Of a stretch of DNA of 64,000 nucleotides, positions 9,346-18,159 are shown in pieces (positions within the stretch are counted from its first letter, which is position 1; every line of letters begins with the position of its first letter). The stretch comes from Diplonema papillatum (Eukaryota; Euglenozoa; Diplonemea; Diplonemida; Diplonemidae): contig JAPJBO010001082.1 of the NCBI GenBank assembly GCA_030068145.1, positions 1-64,000 of the forward strand, given 5' to 3'. The notes under the pieces were generated by a model. The model saw only the letters and a program-made list of their open reading frames with translations. It searched no databases and was not told the origin of the DNA. The position numbers and the translations under genes were made by a program.

Positions 9346-10858
9346 TTTTTTTTTTTTTTGGAGCGCGGGACACTGTACTCGACATGTTGGTACAGCGGGG
9401 CTGCCGGTATCCGGTTGCTTCCGGAGCGGTAGTCCAAAGAAATGCTTCTTCAGCACACTGTGAACGCCTGTCTCACAGCGACACGGGACTGGCCTGCGCG
9501 TGACTGCTAACAGGTCCGACCCGGTAAAAAAACCCGCGATGCAGTGACTCTACCCCCTGCATCAGGGTGGATCCGCTTCGTCCGGTCGCGCCCCACCAGA
9601 TGCAATGACGATCCTTGCCACCCCTCGGGCTATAGAAAAGCTCAAGCGGTGGAAGAGGTCCTGGCAGGCGGCCGAAACGGTCCGGTCTTCACGGAGGGCG
9701 TTGGCGCGGGCAATGTGCCGCAGCTCCGTGATTGCTCCTGGGCACCAGGCCCCGAACGTGTCTACAACTAGCGGCACCGCCTTCCATTCCCGCGGGTCTG
9801 GCTCATTGGCAATGATTGCGTTGTAGACACGCTCCTTGACGGCTACAGCGTACGCGGCTGCTGCGCCCCCTGGCTCCGCCGCCGCCCGGGCTGCGTAGTG
9901 CGGCTGCGAGAGTTGTAGGGGGTACGTGACAGCGACGTCAAGTAGGACGGTGGTGCCATCCCGGACGTAGCTGATGTCCGGGCGCTTGCGCCGCGCGTTA
10001 GCGAACACGGCTCGCTCGATGGAAGGACCGAGCAGTCCTCGTCGAGCGAAGTCGGCGACGATGTCACGCAGCGCGTTGTGAAGGCGCGTTCGGCGGCCGC
10101 TGCCGAAACACGTCTGGGCGTGCGATCCGTTGACGTCGGTCGCACCGTGCCCGCAAAGGCGGCACTCCCCCGGCGCGGCCGCAATTGGAAGCCCCAACCG
10201 AAGCCGGACTGCCACCGCCAGCTCGGCCGGAGACAACCACATTGTGGTATCCGCCTCAGGGTTGCCGTACAACCACGCCGAAGCGTGCTTGCCGGAGCCG
10301 CTTTGGATCCGCGCCCGGATCCGGTCTTGAGCCCGGGTCAGGGCCTGACCCTGCAGTTGGCCGGAGTGGCCGAGCTCCTCCGTCAGCGACTCGAGAAGGT
10401 TCTTCCTCTTCTCGGTGGCCAAGGCGGACGACCATGCCTTCTGTCCTCGCCCCTCGTACTCGGCTCGTGCCTGCATGACGTCCTGGATCTTCTCCAGGAC
10501 GGATTCATAGGTTGCAAGGCGCGGGTCGACGAGGGACGCTTGGACGGTGTCGTCCTGCTGCCACGTGAGGTGTGGCAGCAGGGCCGGGGCCACGAGGGCG
10601 GGGAGATGCGGCCCCCCGTCCAGCGCCGCGGCGATGTGGGCAATCCCGCTCACGTCCGCACAGCTGTGGAGGCCGAGGCCGCCCATCCTGACGGGTAGTG
10701 ACGCCTGTGTCCACGACGCGTCATCGGTTTCGATCCCGGTGATCGTCGCGAGACAGGACTGGGTGACGCGGTCGATGCCCGCGTAGTCGAAGACGGGCCC
10801 TGTCGCGCGCATGAGGTGCACCACTCCAACGAAGCCGGCACAGAACTTCGTCAGCGTG
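9346..10858 (-). mobile_element. RLE-type LINE, 3' half
   Basis: A minus-strand LINE fragment with a 14-nt poly(A) tail (T-run 9346-9359), about 200 bp of 3' UTR and a C-terminal ORF. The ORF carries a zinc knuckle followed by a restriction-like endonuclease domain. This clade is distinct from all other LINEs in the window, which use an apurinic-type endonuclease. The 5' end is truncated where it joins a SINE-A head fragment. Confidence 0.82.
9562..10824 (-). CDS. LINE C terminus: RT thumb, CCHC knuckle, restriction-like endonuclease
   Basis: The 420-residue frame opens in the RT thumb/connection region, where LPVRMGGLGLHS is a familiar block. It then shows CRLCGHGATDVNGSHAQTC, a C-x2-C-x9-H-x4-C knuckle. 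Downstream, RPDISYVRDGTTVLLDVAVTYP followed by a lysine in AVAVKERVY matches the PD-(D/E)XK layout of the restriction-like endonuclease of R2-type LINEs (RPD, DV, then K). That enzyme nicks the target to prime reverse transcription. The finger and palm of the RT, with its catalytic aspartates, are missing. Site-specific R2-like targeting cannot be judged from this piece. Naming the exact clade (R2, NeSL, CRE or other) needs a tree. Confidence 0.78.
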   Translation of the reverse strand: MVHLMRATGPVFDYAGIDRVTQSCLATITGIETDDASWTQASLPVRMGGLGLHSCADVSGIAHIAAALDGGPHLPALVAPALLPHLTWQQDDTVQASLVDPRLATYESVLEKIQDVMQARAEYEGRGQKAWSSALATEKRKNLLESLTEELGHSGQLQGQALTRAQDRIRARIQSGSGKHASAWLYGNPEADTTMWLSPAELAVAVRLRLGLPIAAAPGECRLCGHGATDVNGSHAQTCFGSGRRTRLHNALRDIVADFARRGLLGPSIERAVFANARRKRPDISYVRDGTTVLLDVAVTYPLQLSQPHYAARAAAEPGGAAAAYAVAVKERVYNAIIANEPDPREWKAVPLVVDTFGAWCPGAITELRHIARANALREDRTVSAACQDLFHRLSFSIARGVARIVIASGGARPDEADPP

Positions 10859-10950
10859 AGCGCCTGGAGAAGTTGGCCAGCCAGGGAATCGAACCAGCGA
10901 CCCTCAGGTTATCGATCTGGCGCCCTGACCGCTATACCAGGTGTGCCCGC
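10859..10950 (-). mobile_element. SINE-A copy c, head only
   Basis: About 90 bp matching the tRNA-like head of SINE-A (B-box, GAT-loop and A-box halves) on the minus strand. The body and tail are absent because the RLE LINE joins at 10858. Before the next insertion arrived, its right flank ran straight into the LINE copy that now begins at 11895. Confidence 0.75.
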
Positions 10951-10958
10951 AGTACCAG

Positions 10959-11886
10959 TTTTTTTTTTTTTTTTGGTAACTGAGGGGGGAAATGCATGAC
11001 GCACGACCACAAGCCGGACCAAACTTGTGAGTGTGGGACTGTCCGTTTTTCCGTCGGGACTTACCCACTAAAACCACCTAACTCAGAGATTCGAGAGATG
11101 CAGAGGGTGCTACCCACGGTTCTCACCGTGTACGCGGCGCGATGGAGGGGCCACCCTCCACGCGGGACTTGGCCAGTCCTTGCGCTGTCTGCCGCAGGGG
11201 TGCCCGGTGGCTAGCCGGATCTTGCGTCGGAACCCCTGCGCTCGCTGTGGCGCGGCTTGGCGGTCCCCAATTCCGTTTTTCTACGGTCGTTGGGGTACCT
11301 GGTGATCGTCCAGTCTGGGCGAGTCCGGTTGAACCGGCAGACTGTGGCAAGGGTACGATCACGCCGCTCAACTCACTCGGGGAGACACCCTCCACAAGCG
11401 ACCGGCTTGCGACCGGTCTGGGAGAGTGCCTCGGGTGAGGTTGCTGCTGCACCTGGGTGTTTTGGGCGCTCTTGCTCAGGCTGGGGTCCTGAGGGCGGGC
11501 TTTTTTGGGGCAGTATTTCTCACCCAGGAGTATGGAGCAGGGGGGGTCTTTTCGCTTCAGCCGGGGCGGTGGCTGATGGGCGGCAATTATTATTATTTCT
11601 GGGGGGGAGGGAGCCTTTTTCGGGGGGGGCGGTGGTGGCTGGTCGTCCCCCGGGGGGCGCGGTTTTTTCAAGAGTTGTGGGTTGCTCAGTCCCACCGGGG
11701 GGTCTTTTCTCTTGAGTGCCTGCGGGTTTGTTTCTGGTGCTGGTGCGTTTTTCGGGGGGAGTGGCTCTCGTTTTGGGGGAGGTGCCTGCGGGTTTGTTTC
11801 TGGTGCTGAGGCGTTTTTCGGGGGGGGGAGCTCTCGTTTTTGGGGGGGTGCCTGTGGGTTTGTTTCGGATGTTGGATTTTTTTTTT
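10959..11886 (-). mobile_element. Short LINE-like insertion with 8-bp target duplication
   Basis: The insert begins on its 3' side with T16 at 10959-10974 (a poly(A) tail on the minus strand) and is bracketed by AGTACCAG at 10951-10958 and 11887-11894. That direct repeat defines its borders exactly. It is proline-rich in translation, and three copies of a roughly 62-bp repeat lie at 11715-11878. No enzyme domain is visible, so it is either the ORF1 part of a LINE or a non-autonomous element. Confidence 0.72.
11123..11695 (-). CDS. Proline-rich ORF of unknown function, inside the short retroinsert
   Basis: The 190-residue frame is rich in proline, lysine and serine (PPPPPPKKAPSPPE, RLKRKDPP) and ends GGPSIAPRTR. 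I do not recognise a domain. Proline-rich basic N-terminal segments are common in LINE ORF1 or the N terminus of RLE LINEs, and its location inside a poly(A)-tailed insertion fits that. The neighbouring frames across the upstream repeats also encode low-complexity basic peptides, so the true frame upstream of 11695 is uncertain and this may not be translated. Confidence 0.3.
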   Translation of the reverse strand: MGLSNPQLLKKPRPPGDDQPPPPPPKKAPSPPEIIIIAAHQPPPRLKRKDPPCSILLGEKYCPKKARPQDPSLSKSAQNTQVQQQPHPRHSPRPVASRSLVEGVSPSELSGVIVPLPQSAGSTGLAQTGRSPGTPTTVEKRNWGPPSRATASAGVPTQDPASHRAPLRQTAQGLAKSRVEGGPSIAPRTR

Positions 11887-11894
11887 AGTACCAG

Positions 11895-13043
11895 TGTGCG
11901 GCAGCTCCGCACTGGCCACCACCACCTGGTGATGACCATGTACGCCACCGAATGGCGCGACCTCTCGAGGGCGGATCGCAGACAGGCGTTTCTCCCGTGC
12001 CCTATTTGCGGCACCCGGTCGTTGGCCCCGCTGCTCCACCTCTTCGTCGGGTGTGACGCCCCTGCAGCTGTGCAATCCCGGCTGACGATGGACGCCGATC
12101 TCGACGCGAAGAGCCGCCTCCGCTCGAAGCCTCCGCCCGCCGATGCCATGGAGCGCCTCTGGGCAATCCTCTTCGTCTTCCCGGAACTCGCCCTGGCCTA
12201 CCTGCAGAGGTGCGGCACTCTGCCGAGCTACGCCATCCTCGCCGGTCAGGCGTCCGGCGAGCCCGTGGGTGGCGGCGCCAATCGCTCGATCACGCCTGAC
12301 GCCGCCTCCTCGCGCTCCGCCGACTCGGAAGACGCGATCTCGCGCTGAGGGCGCTCGCCACCTGCTTGCGCGCTGCTGGCTGAACGGCGAGCTCGGGGCT
12401 GTTGCCCATTTGAACATGCAATGTAGATAGCCTCTATTCGAGCCAACCCGGCTTCTCCTGCAACAATTCTGAAACTGTATTGTTTTTGGGACTAGATAAT
12501 GGCGCTGAGCAAGCTATATTTTTCCCTGGCGAAATGCATAGCCGGGGCAGAGTCAGCGGGCGCCGGCCTACGGACCGTGCCCAGTACACAGCCATAGTCA
12601 GTCCCCAACGTCCCGCCGGTGCCTCGATACCCGGCCGTCAAGGCCCTACGGGGAGAGGCACCGCAATCAAACAAGCAACCGTGTGCTCCGCCACACCACA
12701 CCATCCTTTCATTCCACCATGCTTCCCACATTCCAACACTCTCCCCCCCTCCGAGTTCCAGTGGCAGAGAAAGAAAGAAAGAAGCCAGAGGTCTCCCGGG
12801 TCTTCCACCTGGCCTCACTCAACCGCCACCTGGCTGGTTTGTGTGAAAGGCTCAGATACTGGACACCCACGCACTGTTAACCCCCCTGTACCATAGCCCA
12901 TCCCCATCTCTCTTGCATGTGTCTTGTGTCTCTCTGGCATGCCTTCCGGCCCGAAGAGGCCCGTAAAGCCTGCCCGAAAACTGGAACGCGGCTCTCCGGA
13001 GCTGCCAAAAGAATGTGGTGCCTCTTGCAAAAAAAAAAAAAAA
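11895..13043 (+). mobile_element. LINE (RNase H-bearing), 3' end, copy 2
   Basis: This plus-strand, 5'-truncated insertion is a second copy of the family at 1-1655, in opposite orientation. It starts in the QLRTGHHHLVMTMY block, includes the zinc knuckle, the stop at 12348 and about 680 bp of 3' UTR, and ends in A15 at 13029-13043. The near-identity of the shared part implies that both inserted recently or derive from the same active source. Confidence 0.85.
11905..12348 (+). CDS. LINE ORF2 extreme C terminus (zinc knuckle)
   Basis: The last 148 codons of the same polyprotein as at 245-1615, from RQLRTGHHHLVM to a shared DAASSRSADSEDAISR tail. CPICG...HLFVGC is the C-x2-C-x9-H-x4-C knuckle. 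The frame is open upstream through unrelated inserted sequence, so the start given is simply where homology begins. RNase H is absent. A non-functional fragment. Confidence 0.75.
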   Translation, partial: LRTGHHHLVMTMYATEWRDLSRADRRQAFLPCPICGTRSLAPLLHLFVGCDAPAAVQSRLTMDADLDAKSRLRSKPPPADAMERLWAILFVFPELALAYLQRCGTLPSYAILAGQASGEPVGGGANRSITPDAASSRSADSEDAISR

Positions 13044-13301
13044 GTTGTCAAGGCATTAGCGTAACAGGCTACAGAATAGGTCTAAGCCTACACTGTCTAG
13101 CTGCATCTGTCAGTCACGGGCGCTCCACCTGACCTACCCGGCCGTCACTAGTAAGGCCTACATGGGGGGATCAGTTTGCAGGAAGCCCCGACAATCGAAT
13201 TCCTCCCCGTTTCCATTTTTCTTTCAGTATCAGTTCAGTTTCTAACCCGACGTTAAATCCGGCCCAGTGAAGCCGTTGCCTACGGGCGTCGACATGTTAA
13301 A
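13044..13301 (+). mobile_element. 3'-UTR fragment of the 18-26 kb LINE family, copy 1
   Basis: This 258-bp stretch matches 17751-18009 and the end of the 3' UTR at 25,850-26,047, ending GCGTCGACATGTTAAA. Its poly(A) tail is split: a tyrosine-recombinase element entered the A-run, and the remaining A9 lies at 17321-17329 on the far side. It is therefore the 3' end of a severely 5'-truncated LINE insertion. Confidence 0.75.
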
Positions 13302-13833
13302 TAATACTCTCCTCCTCGCCCGTCTCGCTGCTCCGTACTCGCTGCTCTCGTCCTTGCTGCTGCGTGATGTCAGATTGATGGTGCGTAACAAACGTAGAAA
13401 GGTCATGCAGAGATTCTCGTGTGTATGCCACGAACTTCTTCGTGACGCCTCAGGACACTGGACTAGAAGATAAAAATGGGCAAGGGTGGGTGGGCAAGCG
13501 AGGGGTAAAATTACGGTGTTCTTCTCGAGAGCGACGGGGTAATAACCTTTGTACAAGTGTTAGTTCTCGTCGGAATAGTATTAATCTTCTAAGATCTTCG
13601 ATCTTATACGACTAATACTCTCCTCCTCGCCCGTCTCGCTGCTCCGTACTCGCTGCTCTCGTCCTTGCTGCTGCGTGATGTCAGATTGATGGTGCGTAAC
13701 AAACGTAGAAAGGTCATGCAGAGATTCTCGTGTGTATGCCACGAACTTCTTCACGTGCGCGGAGTCGCTGCGTTGACATAACAATGATCAAGATGTAAAC
13801 TTTCAGAGAAGTGTCCTGGGCTAAAAATCCATT

Positions 13834-15480
13834 TCAAAACCATGATTGCGGCGTTGGTAGACCGCGCGATAGCGGGTCGGCGAGCTGCTCCTTCGTGGAA
13901 ACATACGCCAATTCCAGCCGCTGTTCTCTGAGAGCGGCAGTCCTCTTCGCCGACCTGAGCACCTCAGCCGTGAGGAAATCGCGGCATCGCCCGCGCGCCG
14001 CGGAATGAACGCATACGGTGTTGTCCACCATCGCCCTTATAGTCGCCCTTCGTGGAAGGAGGGGTGAGATCCGCACTACGCCTTTCAACAAAGCGCGGGC
14101 CTCCAGCCTGTGTATTGGCTCGCCCGACTCACAAGCATCCCATGTGCCCCCTTCAGCGAAGAAACCAGAAGCTAGAATGCCCCAACCGGAGAGGGAGGCA
14201 TCCGTGTAAAGGAGGAAGACGCGCCCCCGGGTCTTCTCTGGCACGCTGTGCCACTGGCCAATTTCCCGTGTGACCGCCCGGAGCGCCGAAGCAAAGGAAG
14301 GCCATATCGGACAAGCCGTGTCCCAGAGCCGCGGTTGGTCAGCTAGGAGCCTGCCGAAGCGCGACTGGAAACGAGACAGTGTCGGGTAGTCCCACGCATC
14401 AATGCCTAAGAAATACATGTGGAAATTTACCGTGCCCAACACCCGGTAGGCCTCTCTGAACGTGCAAGCGCGCTCCGCCGCGGCGACGGCGTCCGTGAGG
14501 GCGTTTACTACCTTCGAAGGGGCTCGAAGAAGGTTCTTGGCGAGATCGACGTCGAGTCCCAGCCACGTCACACGCGAACGCGGAGCATACTCCTCGTCTT
14601 TCGTCTTCAGGCCAACAAAACTGGACACCGCTTTCCAAGTTTTCCACACACTCAGCATCGTGCGTGAATCGGGGGCTGAAAGGAAGAAATTGTCCACCCA
14701 GGGAGTGACGCGTCCGGCGGGGCATTTCTGCCTAACCACTCGCGCTAACAAATCGGCCAAGTTTGTCGCGACACCCATCGACTTGTCCCAACCCATGGGC
14801 ATCACTTTGAGGACCCTCTTCCCATGTATCGGAAGTCGCATCCCAAAAGCTAGAGAAATGGACGGGTGCAAAGGAAAAGCGTGGAAGTAGCTCACGGCGT
14901 CCACCTCGAGGCCCATCACCGATGCACGTATTGTGTCCCACACCTCTTCCCTTGAGGGTAGGACCGTGGGGGGTCCGGGGTCCGGTGTGGCGTGCTCGTT
15001 GAGCGCCTTCGGCCAACATATGAGGCGCCCCTCGTCCGGTGTTTTCTTCGCGACGGTGAACAGCCTCATCTCGGTGATGGGGGTGGCCTTCGGCACTCGT
15101 CCGGTGATCGACGACATTGCCACGTCGGCAGCGTGGTTTGGGTGGAGCCTTGAGAGCGGCTCGAGCAGCCGTCGCCCCCAGAAACGCTGATAGTTAGCAT
15201 AAAAGAAGTCCGGGTCGCGGATCCACCTCGACGCCTCGATCCATGCGTGGCCGCCGACGCTGTGCGCTAGAACATCTGCCCGAACAAAATTTAGCAGAGG
15301 TGGTGATGACTGAGCGATTCTAGCAGTCGGAAGTGCGGGAGGGTGAGTCTTACACGCCTTGCTCGCGTTTGAGTCCCATAGCAGGACCGCGTTGCTCACC
15401 GATGGCTTCACGGCAGCATCATCGTGAAGAAAGGAGGCAAGTTCATCTCCTTTTAATTTTCCGTCAGGGCTCGGGAGGCG
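13834..15480 (-). CDS. Reverse transcriptase and RNase H (YR retroelement part)
   Basis: The polymerase part contains an RT-like region (EVDAVSYFHAFPLHPS, KVMPMGWDKSMG, TPWVDNFFLSAP), then an RNase H-like region (FLLYTDASLSGWGI, IHRLEARAL, AMVDNTVCVH, STKEQLADPLSRG). The RT aspartate boxes are atypical but in the order expected for DIRS-type polymerases. The frame stays open further upstream across the recombinase gene, so the real start is uncertain and the one given is approximate. Overlap of these two genes is known in this order of elements. Confidence 0.72.
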   Translation of the reverse strand, partial: RLPSPDGKLKGDELASFLHDDAAVKPSVSNAVLLWDSNASKACKTHPPALPTARIAQSSPPLLNFVRADVLAHSVGGHAWIEASRWIRDPDFFYANYQRFWGRRLLEPLSRLHPNHAADVAMSSITGRVPKATPITEMRLFTVAKKTPDEGRLICWPKALNEHATPDPGPPTVLPSREEVWDTIRASVMGLEVDAVSYFHAFPLHPSISLAFGMRLPIHGKRVLKVMPMGWDKSMGVATNLADLLARVVRQKCPAGRVTPWVDNFFLSAPDSRTMLSVWKTWKAVSSFVGLKTKDEEYAPRSRVTWLGLDVDLAKNLLRAPSKVVNALTDAVAAAERACTFREAYRVLGTVNFHMYFLGIDAWDYPTLSRFQSRFGRLLADQPRLWDTACPIWPSFASALRAVTREIGQWHSVPEKTRGRVFLLYTDASLSGWGILASGFFAEGGTWDACESGEPIHRLEARALLKGVVRISPLLPRRATIRAMVDNTVCVHSAARGRCRDFLTAEVLRSAKRTAALREQRLELAYVSTKEQLADPLSRGLPTPQSWF

Positions 15481-16361
15481 CCGAGCTGTGTCCGCACGTG
15501 ACACCTGGGGGCGTAGCGGATGAGTCCGTTGAGGGTGGCGTGGAGGGTCAGGGTCCTGACAGCCTCGGGATCGGCAGCTGTGAGGGCGTGTTGTGCGGCT
15601 CCTCTCCGGATGGAGTGAGCCGTGAGTCCCTTCGGCAGAAGTGCTGCGTACTGCGCTGTCGTCCTGTCGCCCCCGAGTGTTTCGTCCGGCAGCTTCCGGG
15701 ACAGGTACGTCGTGATCATGTGCCGCAGCTTTCCGGACCAGACTTGCGTCACGATCCCGACGTTCCGCCAGTCCTTCCTCTCCGTCCACTCTATCTCGAG
15801 CACGCCGTCTGAAGAGCACTTCACCGCTCCCACGCGCTGTCTCCTCACGTCTCCGACTCTCGACGCTGTCAACCATGCGACCGCGAAGATCACCGCCGCC
15901 TGAGGATCGCTCTTGACCAGCCGGTCCACCGTCCGATACAACACGTCTTTCGATATCGGCGCCGCCTGTCGGGGCACGCCAGCTTTCAGCTTCGCGAGGC
16001 CTCTCTGAGCCATCGTGATCCGATAGTCGTTGAGGACAACGCCTTCCATGCGCAGTGTCGCGCGGATGTTGGCGACCTCGGTGAGTATCGAAGTGGGCTT
16101 TAGCCCCTCGGCGTGGCACCACCCGATGAACGCCAGCAACTGGTCTGCCGGCGGGTGGCTCTGGAGTCGGGCTTGGACCACAAACCTCGTCCACTTCGCG
16201 GCGGAGTACCCCATGTTTCGCCACGTAGCCTCGGCGTAGGAGGCGCTGTACACGCGGTGGAGGGCGTGTGTGATCCGCTCTTGCGTCGCGTTTCGAAACG
16301 TCTTTAGCGGTCGTCCCGGACGCGTGCTGCGGCTTCTTGGCCCCAGTGGAACGACGCTCAT
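15453..16361 (-). CDS. Tyrosine recombinase (YR retroelement part)
   Basis: The 302-residue frame has the layout of a lambda-integrase-type recombinase, which would integrate the circular cDNA. An N-terminal SAM-like core-binding region is followed by the catalytic half, with an arginine in LTASRVGD, the HSIRRG box (H-x-x-R) and a tyrosine in LIRYAP near the C terminus. It is separated from the gag-like ORF by 13 bp and its 3' end overlaps the reading frame of the polymerase part. Confidence 0.75.
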   Translation of the reverse strand: MSVVPLGPRSRSTRPGRPLKTFRNATQERITHALHRVYSASYAEATWRNMGYSAAKWTRFVVQARLQSHPPADQLLAFIGWCHAEGLKPTSILTEVANIRATLRMEGVVLNDYRITMAQRGLAKLKAGVPRQAAPISKDVLYRTVDRLVKSDPQAAVIFAVAWLTASRVGDVRRQRVGAVKCSSDGVLEIEWTERKDWRNVGIVTQVWSGKLRHMITTYLSRKLPDETLGGDRTTAQYAALLPKGLTAHSIRRGAAQHALTAADPEAVRTLTLHATLNGLIRYAPRCHVRTQLGASRALTEN

Positions 16362-16374
16362 GAAGGGGTAGCCT

Positions 16375-17190
16375 TCACCAACGATTACCCCTCCCCGAGT
16401 TCCATCCGCCTTTTCCGCCCTTTCCGTTTTTTCGTCCGTCGCCCTTAAACGACGACTCGCGGGGCGCGCTGTGCCCCCTGTACCCCTTTCCGCCGTGCCG
16501 TAGACGGTGTTCTGCGCCCCTGGACCGGAAGCGGGACGGCATCTTCTTCATCTCCTTGTCGTAGGCGTCCTTGAGCTCCGAAATCTCGGACGGGAACTCC
16601 GCCCACTTCGCCCGCTGTTCTGCCGCCGCCAACGCCCTTGGGTTCCATCTCCTTGTGATGGCATCGCGTATCAGGCCGCCTATGACGTCCTGAATGGCGG
16701 GGTCGCGCATACCGGGGACGAGCTGACGAATGACTTCAAACGCACGCGCCACCTCGCGTTTGGCGCTCGCCGCTCTCAGCGTGGACGGACCCCAGGTCCG
16801 CTTCGCCTCTTCGAACGCGCGCCAGGGATCACGGAGCCACTCAGCGGGGTCGGCCAGTTCCCCTTCCGAGAACGGGGGTCTCGTATGCCACTGCGGCTCA
16901 GGGTGAAAGGGTAGGGGGGCCTGCGCCTGGCTCGCTTCTGCGTGCGCAACGCGCGCCCTTGCCTCTGCCTGATCGTCGGCTTGCCCGGCTGCGTCGTCCG
17001 AATCTTCGTCTCCGTCTGTCTCGTCGTCACTCTCCTCTAGCGGGGCGCCGTCTTTCTTCTCGACGATGCGAGCGGCGACGTCGGCCTTCGAACGCAGGCC
17101 CTTAACGTCGACCCCGAGTTCGGCCGCGATAGCGCGCAACTCGACGAGCTTGAGGGTTGCCAGATATTCTGCTGTGACCTTTTTCGGCAT
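16375..17190 (-). CDS. Gag-like ORF with SAP-type motif (YR retroelement part)
   Basis: The start at 17190 is chosen because it is the first methionine inside the element, just past repeat A1; the frame reads MPKKVTAEYLATLKLVELRA. Residues about 10-45 resemble a SAP helix-turn-helix DNA-binding motif (LKLVELRAIAAELGVDVKG). An acidic stretch follows, then a conserved-looking WLRDPWRAFEEAKRTWGP region, and a Gly/Lys/Arg-rich basic tail that could bind nucleic acid. The position ahead of the recombinase and polymerase parts supports a gag-like role. Function is inferred from position. Confidence 0.6.
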   Translation of the reverse strand: MPKKVTAEYLATLKLVELRAIAAELGVDVKGLRSKADVAARIVEKKDGAPLEESDDETDGDEDSDDAAGQADDQAEARARVAHAEASQAQAPLPFHPEPQWHTRPPFSEGELADPAEWLRDPWRAFEEAKRTWGPSTLRAASAKREVARAFEVIRQLVPGMRDPAIQDVIGGLIRDAITRRWNPRALAAAEQRAKWAEFPSEISELKDAYDKEMKKMPSRFRSRGAEHRLRHGGKGYRGHSAPRESSFKGDGRKNGKGGKGGWNSGRGNRW

Positions 17191-17329
17191 CTTTACTTGA
17201 GGCAAGCGAGGGGTAAAATTACGGTGTTCTTCTCGAGAGCGACGGGGTAATAACCTTTGTACAAGTGTTAGTTCTCGTCGGAATAGTATTAATCTTCTAA
17301 GATCTTCGATCTTATACGACAAAAAAAAA

Positions 17330-18023
17330 TAGTCGTGTAGAGCGCGCCGGATGCCGCCTATTGCTTTGTGAATTACATCGTTACCTGTAAGCTTCTCTAG
17401 TGCAGTCAACACCTGAGTTAATGCTCAGGTCGCCGGCCTTACCTGAAGCAAGGTCAGCCTGTGGCCAACCGTCCTCGTCATAACAAGGTTGTCATTGTAT
17501 GCGTACACGTTTGTTCCGGCAACTTAGCCTTCTTTCGTCGGCTAGTCGGATCGGGGGTGTGAACGGTGGCTCAGGTCTGCACTGTGACTTTCGACAACGG
17601 CCCTGCCGTTACTGCCATATTCTCGTACTTATGTGCAACGCGCATGCACGTATGCATCGAAGCATGTACACATTCAGCCGTGTACCATGTGTACATTCGC
17701 TCAGTCTCGCTAGTCAGTGCACAAGTCCCAGTGATAAGGGCTCGAACAGCAAGTTGTCAAGGCATTAGCGTAACAGGCTACAGAATAGGTCTAAGCCTAC
17801 ACTGTCTAGCTGCATCTGTCAGTCACGGGCGCTCCACCTGACCTACCCGGCCGTCACTAGTAAGGCCTACATGGGGGGATCAGTTTGCAGGAAGCCCCGA
17901 CAATCGAATTCCTCCCCGTTTCCATTTTTCTTTCAGTATCAGTTCAGTTTCTAACCCGACGTTAAATCCGGCCCAGTGAAGCCGTTGCCTACGGGCGTCG
18001 ACATGTTAAAAAAAAAAAAAAAA
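17330..18023 (+). mobile_element. 3'-UTR copy of the 18-26 kb LINE family, copy 2
   Basis: A 690-bp, 5'-truncated LINE insertion that consists of 3' UTR only and ends in A16 at 18008-18023. It starts GTCGTGTAGAGCGCGCCGG, as does the 3' UTR of the full LINE at about 25436, and gives the uninverted reference order for that UTR. It is bounded on the left by the residual poly(A) of copy 1 and on the right by the 5' end of the full-length LINE. No coding capacity was recognised. Confidence 0.75.
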
Positions 18024-18159
18024 GTACGGGTATGGGTGCAACCAGGGCGGTGGTAGAGGAACTGGGGGATTGCACAACGGGTATTCAACAAACTCCGGAG
18101 GCAGGGGTAGTCATGTGTCGTCCGATCCCATAACAACAGAGCCTACGAAGAAAACCCAC

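Larger units (their letters stand above)
13302..17320 (-). mobile_element. Ngaro/PAT-like tyrosine-recombinase retroelement (DIRS order)
   Basis: On the minus strand the order is repeat A1 (17202-17320), a gag-like ORF, a tyrosine recombinase ORF, reverse transcriptase with RNase H, then repeats B1 (13613-13750), A2 (13494-13612) and B2 (13302-13440). A1 and A2 look identical over 119 bp, and B1 and B2 over about 135 bp. This A1-B1-A2-B2 layout is the split direct repeat of PAT/Ngaro elements, which integrate through a circle by recombinase and leave no target duplication. The element sits in the poly(A) tail of a LINE fragment. It looks whole, with no obvious break in its three parts, and the identical repeats suggest a young insertion. 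The recombinase precedes the reverse transcriptase, which is not the usual Ngaro order. Confidence 0.85.

Noticed and set aside
9346-10858. R2 element inserted in rDNA
   Set aside because: The RLE LINE is flanked by SINE pieces and not by rRNA sequence, and the LSU piece is 53 kb away with no LINE at its border.
15453-16224. N-terminal extension of the polymerase frame over the recombinase gene
   Set aside because: The translated sequence there is Arg/Pro/Ala-rich and is simply the recombinase gene read in another frame. Only the part after about 15480 looks like protein.
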